64,000 nucleotides of DNA from Pandoraea pnomenusa (GTDB lineage: Bacteria > Pseudomonadota > Gammaproteobacteria > Burkholderiales > Burkholderiaceae). Below are positions 56,612 through 64,000 of the stretch, in pieces (within the stretch, counting starts at the first letter, position 1; each line of letters opens with the position of its first letter). The notes below the pieces were generated by a model. It ran no database searches, was not told the DNA's origin, and saw only the letters and a list, made by a program, of their open reading frames with translations. Both the position numbers and the translations under genes were made by a program. The stretch covers positions 1,364,001 through 1,428,000 of the forward strand of contig NZ_CP009553.3 of the NCBI RefSeq assembly GCF_000767615.3, given 5' to 3'.

Positions 56612-56982
56612 ATGCTGCACCCGAACATGGTCAATCTGTATGTTGCGAGTCCCCCGAGAGCGCGGCGTTCTACGCCGATCTGTTCGACCTCGAGCCGGTC
56701 GAGGCGTCGCCCGGGTTCGCATTGTTCGTGTTTCCCTCGGGGCTGAAGCTCGGACTGTGGGCGCGCTTCGCGGTGCAGCCCACGGTGATTGCCCCGCCCG
56801 GCGGCAGCGAGGTCGTGATTCCGGTGGCGTCCAACGCCCACGTGGACGCCACGTGGGAGGACTGGAGCGCGCGCGGCCTCACCATTTTGCAAGTGCCCAC
56901 CACCATGGACTTCGGACGCACGTTCGTCGCGTCCGACCCCGACGGTCACCGCATCCGCGTGTACAAGCTCGCGAACGCCTGA
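56612..56982 (+). pseudogene. VOC-family (glyoxalase-like) gene with a -1 frameshift
   Basis: AGGAGC and ATG 56612 open a frame reading MLHPNMVNLYVASP. The protein then continues in another frame as ESAAFYADLFDLEPVEASPG and on to FALFVFPSGLKLGLWARF, ending RIRVYKLANA. The switch is at a run of five C (56651-56655), where one base appears missing. Apart from this the gene is intact and about 123 residues. It could be a true inactivation, a sequencing error in a homopolymer, or (less likely) programmed slippage. Confidence 0.75.
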
Positions 56983-56987
56983 CGGGG

Positions 56988-57776
56988 TCACTTCGCCGAG
57001 GCGGTTTTCACGAGGACGGGGGCATCACGGTACTGCATCGGGAACAGCCGGGCAAGGTCCTTCACCTTCGGCAGATCGTTGATCACGATGTAGGGATACG
57101 TCGGGTGCTCCGTGAGGAAGTCCTGGTGGTACGCCTCGGCGGGATAAAAGCCCGTGTACTTCTCGACCTTCGTCGCAATCGGCTTGCTGTAGGCATGCGC
57201 TGCGTTCAGTTGCGCGATGTAGGCCTCGGCGACGCGTCGTTGCGCATCGCTCATCGGGAACACGGCGGAGCGATATTGCGTGCCGGTGTCCGGACCCTGG
57301 CGGTTCACTTCGGTGGGATTGTGGGCGACGGAGAAGTAGATCTGCAACAGCTTGCCGTACGAAACCTGCTGCGGATCGAACGTCACCTGCACCGATTCGG
57401 CATGCCCCGTCGCGCCGCCGCTGACGGTCTCGTAGTTGGCCGTTTTCGCAGTGCCGCCCGCGTAGCCGGACTCTGCCTTCGTCACGCCTTTCACGTGCTG
57501 GAACACGCCCTGCACACCCCAGAAGCAGCCCCCGGCGAACACTGCCGTCTCGGTATGGGCGCCGCTCGGCGGCTCGTCGATCCTGGGCGCGGCGATCTCG
57601 ACGGCGGATTCGGCTCCGCCAAAGGCATACGCACCGACCTGCCACGCCAGCACCCCGGCCGCCACGGCCGCGGCGCCGAGCAGGGCGCGTCTCACGCGCG
57701 ACGTCGGATGCGAGCTGGAAGTCACGCCGGAATCCGGCGCTGCGGACAAACGAGTCTGTGATTCGTACGGTTTCAT
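56988..57776 (-). CDS. msrA: Membrane-anchored peptide-methionine (S)-S-oxide reductase
   Basis: 262-residue MsrA with an N-terminal membrane anchor (RRALLGAAAVAAGVLAWQVG, about 29-50), so the enzyme faces the periplasm. The catalytic motif is G82-G-C84-F-W-G; conserved GYAGG and GHAESVQVTFDP follow. I see no second cysteine, so recycling must use an external thiol, presumably the DipZ-like protein encoded just upstream. GGGAG precedes ATG 57776. It lies 95 bp after the DipZ gene on the same strand. Confidence 0.9.
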   Translation of the reverse strand: MKPYESQTRLSAAPDSGVTSSSHPTSRVRRALLGAAAVAAGVLAWQVGAYAFGGAESAVEIAAPRIDEPPSGAHTETAVFAGGCFWGVQGVFQHVKGVTKAESGYAGGTAKTANYETVSGGATGHAESVQVTFDPQQVSYGKLLQIYFSVAHNPTEVNRQGPDTGTQYRSAVFPMSDAQRRVAEAYIAQLNAAHAYSKPIATKVEKYTGFYPAEAYHQDFLTEHPTYPYIVINDLPKVKDLARLFPMQYRDAPVLVKTASAK

Positions 57777-57871
57777 CTGAAAGCTCCCGGCGTGCGATGA
57801 CGCCTCGGTCAAGGGTGGGAATCGAGGCGGCGCGGGGTTACGCGAGCGATACCCTTGCGCCGCGTGTTGCG

Positions 57872-59641
57872 TCAACCGAACGTGAAGGCGTAGGCCGACA
57901 CCCCCGGGTCGAGGAATTCGATGCTGAACGTGCGATCGCGTACGTCGCCCGACTGGCGCACGAGCTGGTACAGGCGCTGCGATGTCACGACACCGGTGCC
58001 ATCGGCGGCAACGTCGGTGCCGTGGGCATCGCCTGGCGCTTCGCCGTCGACCGTGACGCGAAAGCGTACGGGTTTGTCGTGGGCATCCGGGCCGAGCACG
58101 AGGTGCAGGTCGCGTGCATGGAAACGGTAGACGATGCGTGCCCCGGCTTGCGTGGCCGTGGCCTGTTCCGGCCCGACGCGCCAGTCGCCGGCCAGCCCCC
58201 AGCGGTTGAGTTGCGGCATCGCCGGCGCGCGGTACGCACTGGCCTGGTCGCGCACGGCGCCGCCCGGTGAGGCGAAGTTTTCGGCGCGCGCATAACCGAC
58301 ATAGGTTTCGGGCGAACGGACGTCACGCATATCGGCGGCTTGTTGAACGCCGCCCGCGTTCACATCGGCCACGCCGTCGGCGACCTGCTTCGCGCCGGCT
58401 TCGCGCAGCAGTTGCTGGATGACCCGCTCCGACTCGGCGTAGTTGCCCTCGCCGAAGTGGTGATAGCGCACGCGTCCCTGTGCGTCGATGAAATAGTGGG
58501 CCGGCCAGTACTGGTTGTTGAAGCCGCGCCAGATGGCGTAGTTGTTGTCGATCGCCACGGGGTAGGTGACGCCAAGGTCCTTCACGGCCTTTTTCACGTT
58601 GCCGATGTCGCGCTCGAAGGCGAATTCGGGCGCATGCACGCCGATCACGACGAGTCCCTGATCGCGATACTTCTCGGCCCATGCCTTGACATAAGGCAGC
58701 GTGCGCAGGCAGTTGATGCAGGAATACGTCCAGAAGTCGATCAGCACAACCTTGCCGCGAAGCGCCTGCGCCGAGAGCGGCGCCGAATTGAGCCATTGCA
58801 CGGCGCCGTCGAGCGACGGCAACGTGCCTTCGACCGGCAACGTCACCGGTTCGGCGGCGACGGTGCGGACCATCGCATTGCTGGCGGCGTTGCGCTGAGT
58901 ACCCAGCCGCTCGACGAGCTTTTGCTCGATGCCGCCGGTCGACGCTGTGGAAATCCGGGCCAGCACGCCGGTATCGAGGCCGAGCGCGATGGCCGCGACG
59001 CCGGCGAGCATGAGGCCGCCGAGCGCGCGGCGAATCCATTCGCCCGCGCCGAGCGAGCGCTTCATGGCCGAGAAAACCCGGCCGCCAACGAGCAGGGCCA
59101 GGGCAAGCGACGTCGCGGCACCGGCCGCGTACGCGACGAGCAGCAGCGTGGTGCCGACGCTGGCCCCCTGCAGGGCGGCGCCGGTAAGCACGAGACCGAG
59201 GATCGGGCCCGCGCACGGCGCCCAGAGCAGCCCCGTCGCTATGCCCAGCAGGAACGACGCGCCGGGGCGGGGGCCGTGCCCGGCGCCAGCGCGCGAAGCA
59301 TCGCCTTCATGCGCCGACTGCGAAAGACGGTCGCCCAGCGTCACCAGCGGGTGGGTGAGCCGTTCGGAGAGCTTCGGGAAAAGCAACGTTGCACCGAAAA
59401 GCGCAACGAGGGCGAGCGCGAGCCAGCGCCCGTATTGGTTCGCCTGCACGACCCAGCTGCCGCCCACGGCGGCGAGCGTGGCCACCAGTGCGAACATCAG
59501 CACCATGCCCGCGAGCATGGGCAACACGCTGCGCGAAAATGACTGGCCGGCACGCGAGAAGACAAAGGGCAGCACCGGCAGAATGCACGGACTGACGATC
59601 GTCAGAATCCCGCCGAAGTAGGCAAGGATGAGCAGCGTCAT
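57872..59641 (-). CDS. DipZ-like CcdA-thioredoxin fusion (periplasmic reductant supply)
   Basis: 589-residue membrane protein. The N-terminal CcdA/DsbD-like transmembrane domain has the paired cysteines in SPCILPVLPF (C19) and LLWAPCAGPILGL. A periplasmic thioredoxin-like domain follows with CINC (near 306-309, DFWTYSCINCLRTLPYVKAW). A C-terminal beta-rich domain (DipZ C-terminal) reads LVLGPDAHDKPVRFRVTVDG. It carries electrons from cytoplasmic thioredoxin to the periplasm. Its position between msrB and msrA indicates it regenerates them. Confidence 0.92.
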   Translation of the reverse strand: MTLLILAYFGGILTIVSPCILPVLPFVFSRAGQSFSRSVLPMLAGMVLMFALVATLAAVGGSWVVQANQYGRWLALALVALFGATLLFPKLSERLTHPLVTLGDRLSQSAHEGDASRAGAGHGPRPGASFLLGIATGLLWAPCAGPILGLVLTGAALQGASVGTTLLLVAYAAGAATSLALALLVGGRVFSAMKRSLGAGEWIRRALGGLMLAGVAAIALGLDTGVLARISTASTGGIEQKLVERLGTQRNAASNAMVRTVAAEPVTLPVEGTLPSLDGAVQWLNSAPLSAQALRGKVVLIDFWTYSCINCLRTLPYVKAWAEKYRDQGLVVIGVHAPEFAFERDIGNVKKAVKDLGVTYPVAIDNNYAIWRGFNNQYWPAHYFIDAQGRVRYHHFGEGNYAESERVIQQLLREAGAKQVADGVADVNAGGVQQAADMRDVRSPETYVGYARAENFASPGGAVRDQASAYRAPAMPQLNRWGLAGDWRVGPEQATATQAGARIVYRFHARDLHLVLGPDAHDKPVRFRVTVDGEAPGDAHGTDVAADGTGVVTSQRLYQLVRQSGDVRDRTFSIEFLDPGVSAYAFTFG

Positions 59642-59749
59642 GAAGCGCTCCTGATGCCTCGCCCGAACACGGGCGAAGCGGCGGTTGTCGGGGCGGAAAC
59701 CGGCCGTCGCGGGCCTGCCTCCGGGGGAATGCCCGGTGTGAGGGGGCGA

Positions 59750-60355
59750 TTAGGCGGACTGCGGCAGGAACGTCATCGCCAGCCCGTTCATGCAGTAGCG
59801 CAGTCCGGTCGGCTTCGGTCCGTCGTCGAATACATGGCCGAGATGGCCGCCACAGCGCCGGCAGTGCACTTCGGTGCGCACCATGCCGAAGGTCGTGTCG
59901 GTTCGTGTGCCGACGGCATGATCGAGCGGCGTCCAGAAGCTCGGCCAGCCGGTGTGGCTGTCGAACTTGGTGCGTGACGAGAACAGCGGCAGGGCGCAGC
60001 CGGCGCAGGCAAAGGTTCCGGCCCGGTGCTCGTCGTTGAGCGGGCTCGAATAGGGGCGTTCGGTACCTTCGCGGCGCAGGATGTCGTACTGCGCGGGCGT
60101 CAGGCGTCGGCGCCATTCCGCGTCGCTGTAGGCCACTTCGAAGTGCTCCTCGGTGCGCCCGGCGTCGCCGGCGAGCGCCGGACGCACGAGGCGCGGCACC
60201 AGCCCGGCGGCCACGGCGGCCGCGGCGGCGCCTGCGCTGAGCAGGAATAGCCGGCGCGACGGCGCCGGGTGCGCGAGGCTCGCGCCGTCGCGGGGCGCGC
60301 CTGGCGTCCCGCCATCCGTGGCGGGTCGACGCGGGTCTGGGGTGGGCAATCGCAT
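59750..60355 (-). CDS. msrB: Tat-exported peptide-methionine (R)-S-oxide reductase
   Basis: 201-residue MsrB. An N-terminal signal with SRRLFLLSAGAAAAAVAAGL looks like a Tat leader. Zinc cysteines are CAGC and CRRC, and the catalytic C188 is in RYCMNG. No resolving cysteine is seen in the usual position (HTGWPSFW region). With msrA and the DipZ-like gene it forms an extracytoplasmic methionine-sulfoxide repair unit. It is divergent from the response regulator 250 bp away. Confidence 0.9.
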   Translation of the reverse strand: MRLPTPDPRRPATDGGTPGAPRDGASLAHPAPSRRLFLLSAGAAAAAVAAGLVPRLVRPALAGDAGRTEEHFEVAYSDAEWRRRLTPAQYDILRREGTERPYSSPLNDEHRAGTFACAGCALPLFSSRTKFDSHTGWPSFWTPLDHAVGTRTDTTFGMVRTEVHCRRCGGHLGHVFDDGPKPTGLRYCMNGLAMTFLPQSA

Positions 60356-60605
60356 GATGTCCTCCGGTGAATATGGGTCGATCCGGCACGGAGCCGCCCC
60401 GTCGCCATGAATGCAGGGGAGCCTGGCGGCGGTGCGGCGTCAAGGTGTTGCACAGTCCGGTGGTGCGCCGGATCGATGACTGAAGGGTAGTGCGCGGGCG
60501 ATGGCGAAGTCCTCACGTAAAATTAAACAATTCGTGATACCTCGCGGTGCGCGATCTGCGCACAATGGGGCACCAAGCCCACTTTTTCCGGGAGTTGTTC
60601 CCCTG

Positions 60606-61349
60606 ATGGAATCGCCGCGCCGTGTCCTGCTCGTCGAAGACGACGTGCATATTGCCGATCTGCTTACGCTGCACTTGCGTGACGAGCGCTTCGACGTCGT
60701 GCATTGCGCCGACGGCGATGAAGGCCTGCGCCGTCTCTCGGAAGGCAACTGGGACGCTCTCATCCTCGATCTCATGCTGCCCGGTGTCGACGGCCTGGAG
60801 ATCTGCCGCCGTGCGCGCCAGATGACGCGCTACACGCCGATCATCATCACCAGTGCGCGTTCGAGCGAAGTGCATCGCATTCTCGGGCTGGAACTCGGGG
60901 CCGACGACTATCTGGCCAAGCCGTTCTCCGTGCTCGAGCTGGTGGCGCGCGTCAAGGCGCTCATGCGACGCGTCGATGCGCTCGCACGCAATGCGCGCAT
61001 GGAGGCGGGCAGCCTGGCGATTGCCGGACTGTTCATCGATCCGATCGCGCGCGAGGCATCGCTCGGCGGCAAGCTGCTCGATCTCACGCCGCGCGAGTTC
61101 GATCTGCTCTATTTCTTCGCGCGCCAGCCGGGCAAGGTCTTCTCGCGCATGGATCTGCTCAATGCCGTGTGGGGGTATCAGCACGAGGGCTATGAACATA
61201 CGGTCAACACGCACATCAACCGGCTGCGCGCCAAGATCGAAGCCGACCCCGCCCAGCCGGCCCGGATCCTCACGGTCTGGGGACGCGGCTACAAGTTCGC
61301 CAGCGACACCGGGCCCGAGGGCCCGGGCGCCGACGTGGGAGCGGCATGA
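60606..61349 (+). CDS. OmpR-family response regulator
   Basis: 247-residue regulator. The receiver has acidic residues E11-D12-D13, phosphoacceptor D55 (LILDLMLPG) and the lysine in DDYLAKPF. A winged-helix domain follows (DLTPREFDLLYFFARQPGKV, VNTHINRLRAKIE). ATG 60606 starts at MESPRRVLLVEDD. It overlaps the kinase gene by 4 bp. Its position next to the methionine-sulfoxide repair genes suggests, but does not prove, that it controls them. Confidence 0.92.
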   Translation: MESPRRVLLVEDDVHIADLLTLHLRDERFDVVHCADGDEGLRRLSEGNWDALILDLMLPGVDGLEICRRARQMTRYTPIIITSARSSEVHRILGLELGADDYLAKPFSVLELVARVKALMRRVDALARNARMEAGSLAIAGLFIDPIAREASLGGKLLDLTPREFDLLYFFARQPGKVFSRMDLLNAVWGYQHEGYEHTVNTHINRLRAKIEADPAQPARILTVWGRGYKFASDTGPEGPGADVGAA

Positions 61350-62836
61350 TGCGCCGCTGGAATCTCACGCTCACGCAACGGCTTTCCGTGGTGTTCGCCG
61401 TGCTGTTGCTGGTATGCAGCGGCACGTCGGCCTGGATGCAGGTACGCGCTAATCGCATGCACGAGGCCGAGGTCATTCAGGGACTCTCGCGCGGGCTTGC
61501 CGAGCACATCGCGGCGAATACGCAACTGATGGATGCCAACGGCATGAAACCCGATGCGGTGCGTCGGCTGTTCGGGCAGTTGATGGTCGTCAACCCCAGT
61601 GTCGAGGTTTACTTGCTCGACGCGCAGGGCCGCATCACCGGGCACGCGGCACCGGAAGGGCATCTGCGCCGCATGGACGTCGATCTTGCGCCCATTCATC
61701 GCCTGCTCGACGGCGAGGCGTTGCCCATCTATGGAGACGACCCGCGCAACGCCGACGTGCGAAAGGTGTTCAGCGCCGCGCCCTTGCGCGTGGACGGTCG
61801 CGAAGTCGGCTACGTCTACGTGGTGCTGCTCGGCGAGGCGCATGACCGGTTTGCCGCGCGCGGCGCCACCAGTGCGGCGCTCAACACGGCCCTGTGGTCG
61901 ATCGGGCTGGTGGCGGCGCTGTGTCTGCTCGCCGGTCTCGCGGCGTTCGCGCTGATTACGCGCCCGCTGCGGCGGCTCACGGACACCGTCCGCGACTTCG
62001 ATATCGATGCGGCACCCGTGGCGTTGCCCGTCGTCTCGGTCGACGAACTGGCGTCGCGGCAGGCGCGTCCGAACGACGAGATCGTGGTGCTGGAGCGGGC
62101 GTTCCGGCAGATGGTCGAGCGGCTCGGGACACAATGGCGCACGCTCACGCGTCAGGATCAGGAGCGGCGCGAGCTCATCGCCAATATCTCGCACGACCTG
62201 CGCACGCCACTGTCCTCGCTGCACGGCTATCTGGAAACGCTCTCGCTCAAGGACGCCACGCTCACCGCCGACGAGCGGCGGCGCTATCTCGGCATCGCCC
62301 TCGACCAAAGCCGCAAGGTCGGCGCGCTGGCCCAGTCGCTTTTTGAGCTGGCACGTCTGGAGCATGGTTTCGTGCAGCCCGAGGCTGAACCGTTCTCGGT
62401 GACCGATTTGATTCAGGACGTCTTTCAGAAATTTGAATTGAGTGCGGAATCGCGCGGTGTGGCGCTGCGAGCGGAACTCGCCCCGCAAATTCCGGCTGCG
62501 CGTGCCGACCTGGGCCTGATCGAGCGCGTGTTCACCAACCTGCTCGACAACGCGCTGCGTTATACCCCGGCGGGCGGTGAGATCACGGTGACGGTGGCGC
62601 CCGTGGGGGCCGACATCGAGGTGCTGGTGAGCGATACCGGTCCGGGCATTCCGCAGAGCGCGCGCGAAGGGCTCTTCGAGCGGCCATTTACGGTGGGGGG
62701 CGCCCGCCGCGAGGGCGGGCTGGGACTGCGGATCGTGCACCGCATTCTGCAACTGCACGACCGGCGCATCACCCTGGTGGACACCGCGGGCAATGGCGGG
62801 CAGGGCGCGACGTTCCGCTTTACCTTGCCGACGTGA
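61346..62836 (+). CDS. Sensor histidine kinase
   Basis: 496-residue kinase. Two membrane helices (about 12-31 and 183-205) flank a ~150-residue periplasmic sensor domain; a HAMP linker (ITRPLRRLTDTVRDFDID) precedes the HisKA domain with H283 (NISHDLRTPLSSLHG). The ATPase domain shows FTNLLDNALRYTP, DTGPGIP and GGLGLRIVHRI. It pairs with the response regulator (ATGA overlap). Its 3' end overlaps the convergent lipoprotein gene by 17 bp. Confidence 0.93.
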   Translation: MMRRWNLTLTQRLSVVFAVLLLVCSGTSAWMQVRANRMHEAEVIQGLSRGLAEHIAANTQLMDANGMKPDAVRRLFGQLMVVNPSVEVYLLDAQGRITGHAAPEGHLRRMDVDLAPIHRLLDGEALPIYGDDPRNADVRKVFSAAPLRVDGREVGYVYVVLLGEAHDRFAARGATSAALNTALWSIGLVAALCLLAGLAAFALITRPLRRLTDTVRDFDIDAAPVALPVVSVDELASRQARPNDEIVVLERAFRQMVERLGTQWRTLTRQDQERRELIANISHDLRTPLSSLHGYLETLSLKDATLTADERRRYLGIALDQSRKVGALAQSLFELARLEHGFVQPEAEPFSVTDLIQDVFQKFELSAESRGVALRAELAPQIPAARADLGLIERVFTNLLDNALRYTPAGGEITVTVAPVGADIEVLVSDTGPGIPQSAREGLFERPFTVGGARREGGLGLRIVHRILQLHDRRITLVDTAGNGGQGATFRFTLPT

Positions 62837-64000
62837 GATTGTCTGCGGGCGCCTTGCCCGCGTTCGCCGCCTTTGCCTCGTTTGCCTCATTTGCCCCGTT
62901 TGCACCGTTTGCACCGTTTGCCGGCCTTGTCGCCTCGGCCGGTGCCGATACCGCCGGCGCCGCTGCGATGTCCGGCGGGTCAGGCGTGTGAGGCGTCGCG
63001 TCGAAGTACGTCAGCTTGCGCACGAAGACATTGGCGAACGGATCCACCCGCGCCGCCTTCTCTCCCGGCGCCGCGGGCGAGGTGATCACCACCCGCTGGA
63101 TATTGCCGCGGCTGTCGTACTTGTAGTGATATTCCGACACGTGGCGCTCGCCGGTGGCGGCGTCGGTGCGCGTCACGCGGATCAGTTCGTGGCGTGGCGA
63201 GTACTCCGAGACCTCGTTGTCCCAGGCCAGGGCGAGCCACTTGCCGTCGATGAAGGCGGCCGCGCCGTTGTCGCGCACGATGCGGCTGCCGTCCGGCTTA
63301 CGCTCGACGCTCGCGAACGTTCGATACGAGACGACCTTCGGTGCCGGGCGGACCTTGCCGTCGGCCGTCACGACCTGACGCGCCTCGTTCGGCGCCTCCC
63401 ACTGACGCGAGAGCGCGAAGCACTCGTCGTCGAACAGGCGCGCCTGCAGGCTGCCGGCGCGGCGGTGATGCGCCCCGTTGGCCGACGCGATGATGCGACG
63501 CGTCCATTCGAGCCGACCGTCGCTCTCCTGACGCACCTGTTCCTTCCAGACACCACGCCGCGCGGCGCCTTTCACGAGCCAGGTGTCGGCGTTCTGCCAG
63601 TCGACCGGCGCGCCGTCGATGCTGCGCAGACGGCCCTGCGCGTCGTAGGCATAGTGCCCGCGGTCGGTGCTCGAGAGCAGGTGGCCCTGCGTGTCGAAAT
63701 CCATGACGAAACGATTGCCGTTGTCGAGCGGGCCAACCTTGCCGGTCACGCGGTCGTAGCTCGCGATGAAGCGGGTTTCCTCGATGCGGCGAACGCGTGC
63801 GGGAATGCCGCCGAAGTTGCGCATCAGGTCATCTTCTTCGCGCAGCGACGTCTGGACGCACCAGGGGAGCGGCGTCGCCTGAGGGGCGGCGGCGGGTTCG
63901 CGGGGCGCCGCGGACACCGTCGGGGAGGCGGCGGCCGGTGGCACGCTTGCCGACGCGCGCCCGGACTGAGGGCCCGCGCAGCCAGCGAGCGCCGCGCCCA
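62820..64000 (-). CDS. Putative lipoprotein with YD/RHS-like segments (5' end outside window)
   Basis: At least 393 residues, open to the right edge. Upstream of the first GTG the frame reads GAALAGCAGPQSG, a lipobox, so the true start is beyond the window and the protein is probably lipidated at that Cys. YD-repeat-like segments are visible (YAYDAQGRLRSIDG, YHYKYDSRGNIQRVV). The C terminus carries GAN/EAN repeats encoded by a 9-bp tandem repeat. Function unknown. It overlaps the histidine kinase gene by 17 bp, convergently. Confidence 0.75.
   Translation of the reverse strand, partial: GAALAGCAGPQSGRASASVPPAAASPTVSAAPREPAAAPQATPLPWCVQTSLREEDDLMRNFGGIPARVRRIEETRFIASYDRVTGKVGPLDNGNRFVMDFDTQGHLLSSTDRGHYAYDAQGRLRSIDGAPVDWQNADTWLVKGAARRGVWKEQVRQESDGRLEWTRRIIASANGAHHRRAGSLQARLFDDECFALSRQWEAPNEARQVVTADGKVRPAPKVVSYRTFASVERKPDGSRIVRDNGAAAFIDGKWLALAWDNEVSEYSPRHELIRVTRTDAATGERHVSEYHYKYDSRGNIQRVVITSPAAPGEKAARVDPFANVFVRKLTYFDATPHTPDPPDIAAAPAVSAPAEATRPANGANGANGANEANEAKAANAGKAPADNLTSAR
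62863..62925. repeat. 9-bp tandem repeats in the lipoprotein gene
   Basis: Five to six near-perfect copies of TTTGCCTCG/TTTGCACCG, preceded by a degenerate copy. The unit is three codons, so copy-number change alters the (G/E)AN repeat length without a frameshift. Confidence 0.75.

Overview
The window is a chromosomal stretch of a GC-rich betaproteobacterium. The rRNA operon layout (16S, tRNA-Ile, tRNA-Ala, 23S, 5S), the 16S sequence as I remember it, and the gene content (DUF4148 protein, assimilatory nirBD-nasA with nasT/nasS, many LysR/GntR/MocR regulators) point to Burkholderiaceae, most likely Pandoraea. I could not run a database search. I see no plasmid, phage, insertion sequence or CRISPR signal; the window reads as core plus ordinary accessory chromosome.

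Layout. 1-7265: assimilatory nitrate/nitrite reduction on the + strand (nirB, cut by the left edge; Rieske-type nirD; nasA with a C-terminal BFD domain; siroheme SUMT; nasT antiterminator; nasS sensor). 7266-12441: small unknown genes, a PaaI-like thioesterase divergent from a MocR regulator, a MarR-GNAT fusion with two palindromic operators in its promoter, and a methyltransferase. 12566-12642: initiator tRNA with its own promoter and terminator on the - strand. 12813-21515: a TetR regulator with two copies of a 19-bp operator, followed by an NMT1-type ABC transporter, an enolase-superfamily protein, a Gfo/Idh/MocA dehydrogenase, a DUF993 protein and a TIM-barrel isomerase. This is a complete uptake-and-catabolism locus of unknown substrate. 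21689-24277: an outer-membrane beta-barrel-like protein, a YdjM-like membrane hydrolase and an SrkA-like kinase. 24417-30128: the rrn operon with tandem promoters, boxA elements and a strong terminator.

30484-41114 holds a ten-gene, mostly ATGA-overlapping operon on the - strand: lysR, a flavin monooxygenase, a Dpp/Opp-type ABC transporter (two permeases, two ATPases, one binding protein), an alpha/beta hydrolase and two AhpD/CMD-fold proteins. A perfect T-N11-A LysR box lies upstream. It is the best candidate here for an uncharacterised pathway. 41460-46723: a DEDDh exonuclease/GIY-YIG nuclease fusion, a small unknown gene, a FAXC-like glutathione transferase, a membrane diguanylate cyclase and a DUF4019 exported protein. 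46801-49943: GntR, a DUF4148 protein, an XRE-cupin regulator with overlapping operator dyads followed by a truncated acetyltransferase remnant, and a Pat-type acetyltransferase.

50395-55711 encodes a periplasmic molybdenum hydroxylase (Tat-exported large subunit, 2Fe-2S subunit, triheme cytochrome c). Then come a YafY/WYL regulator and a frameshifted VOC gene. 56988-60355 is an extracytoplasmic methionine-sulfoxide repair set (MsrA, DipZ-like CcdA-thioredoxin, Tat-type MsrB), divergent from an OmpR-type two-component system (60606-62836). The right edge cuts a lipoprotein gene with YD-like repeats and a 9-bp tandem repeat.
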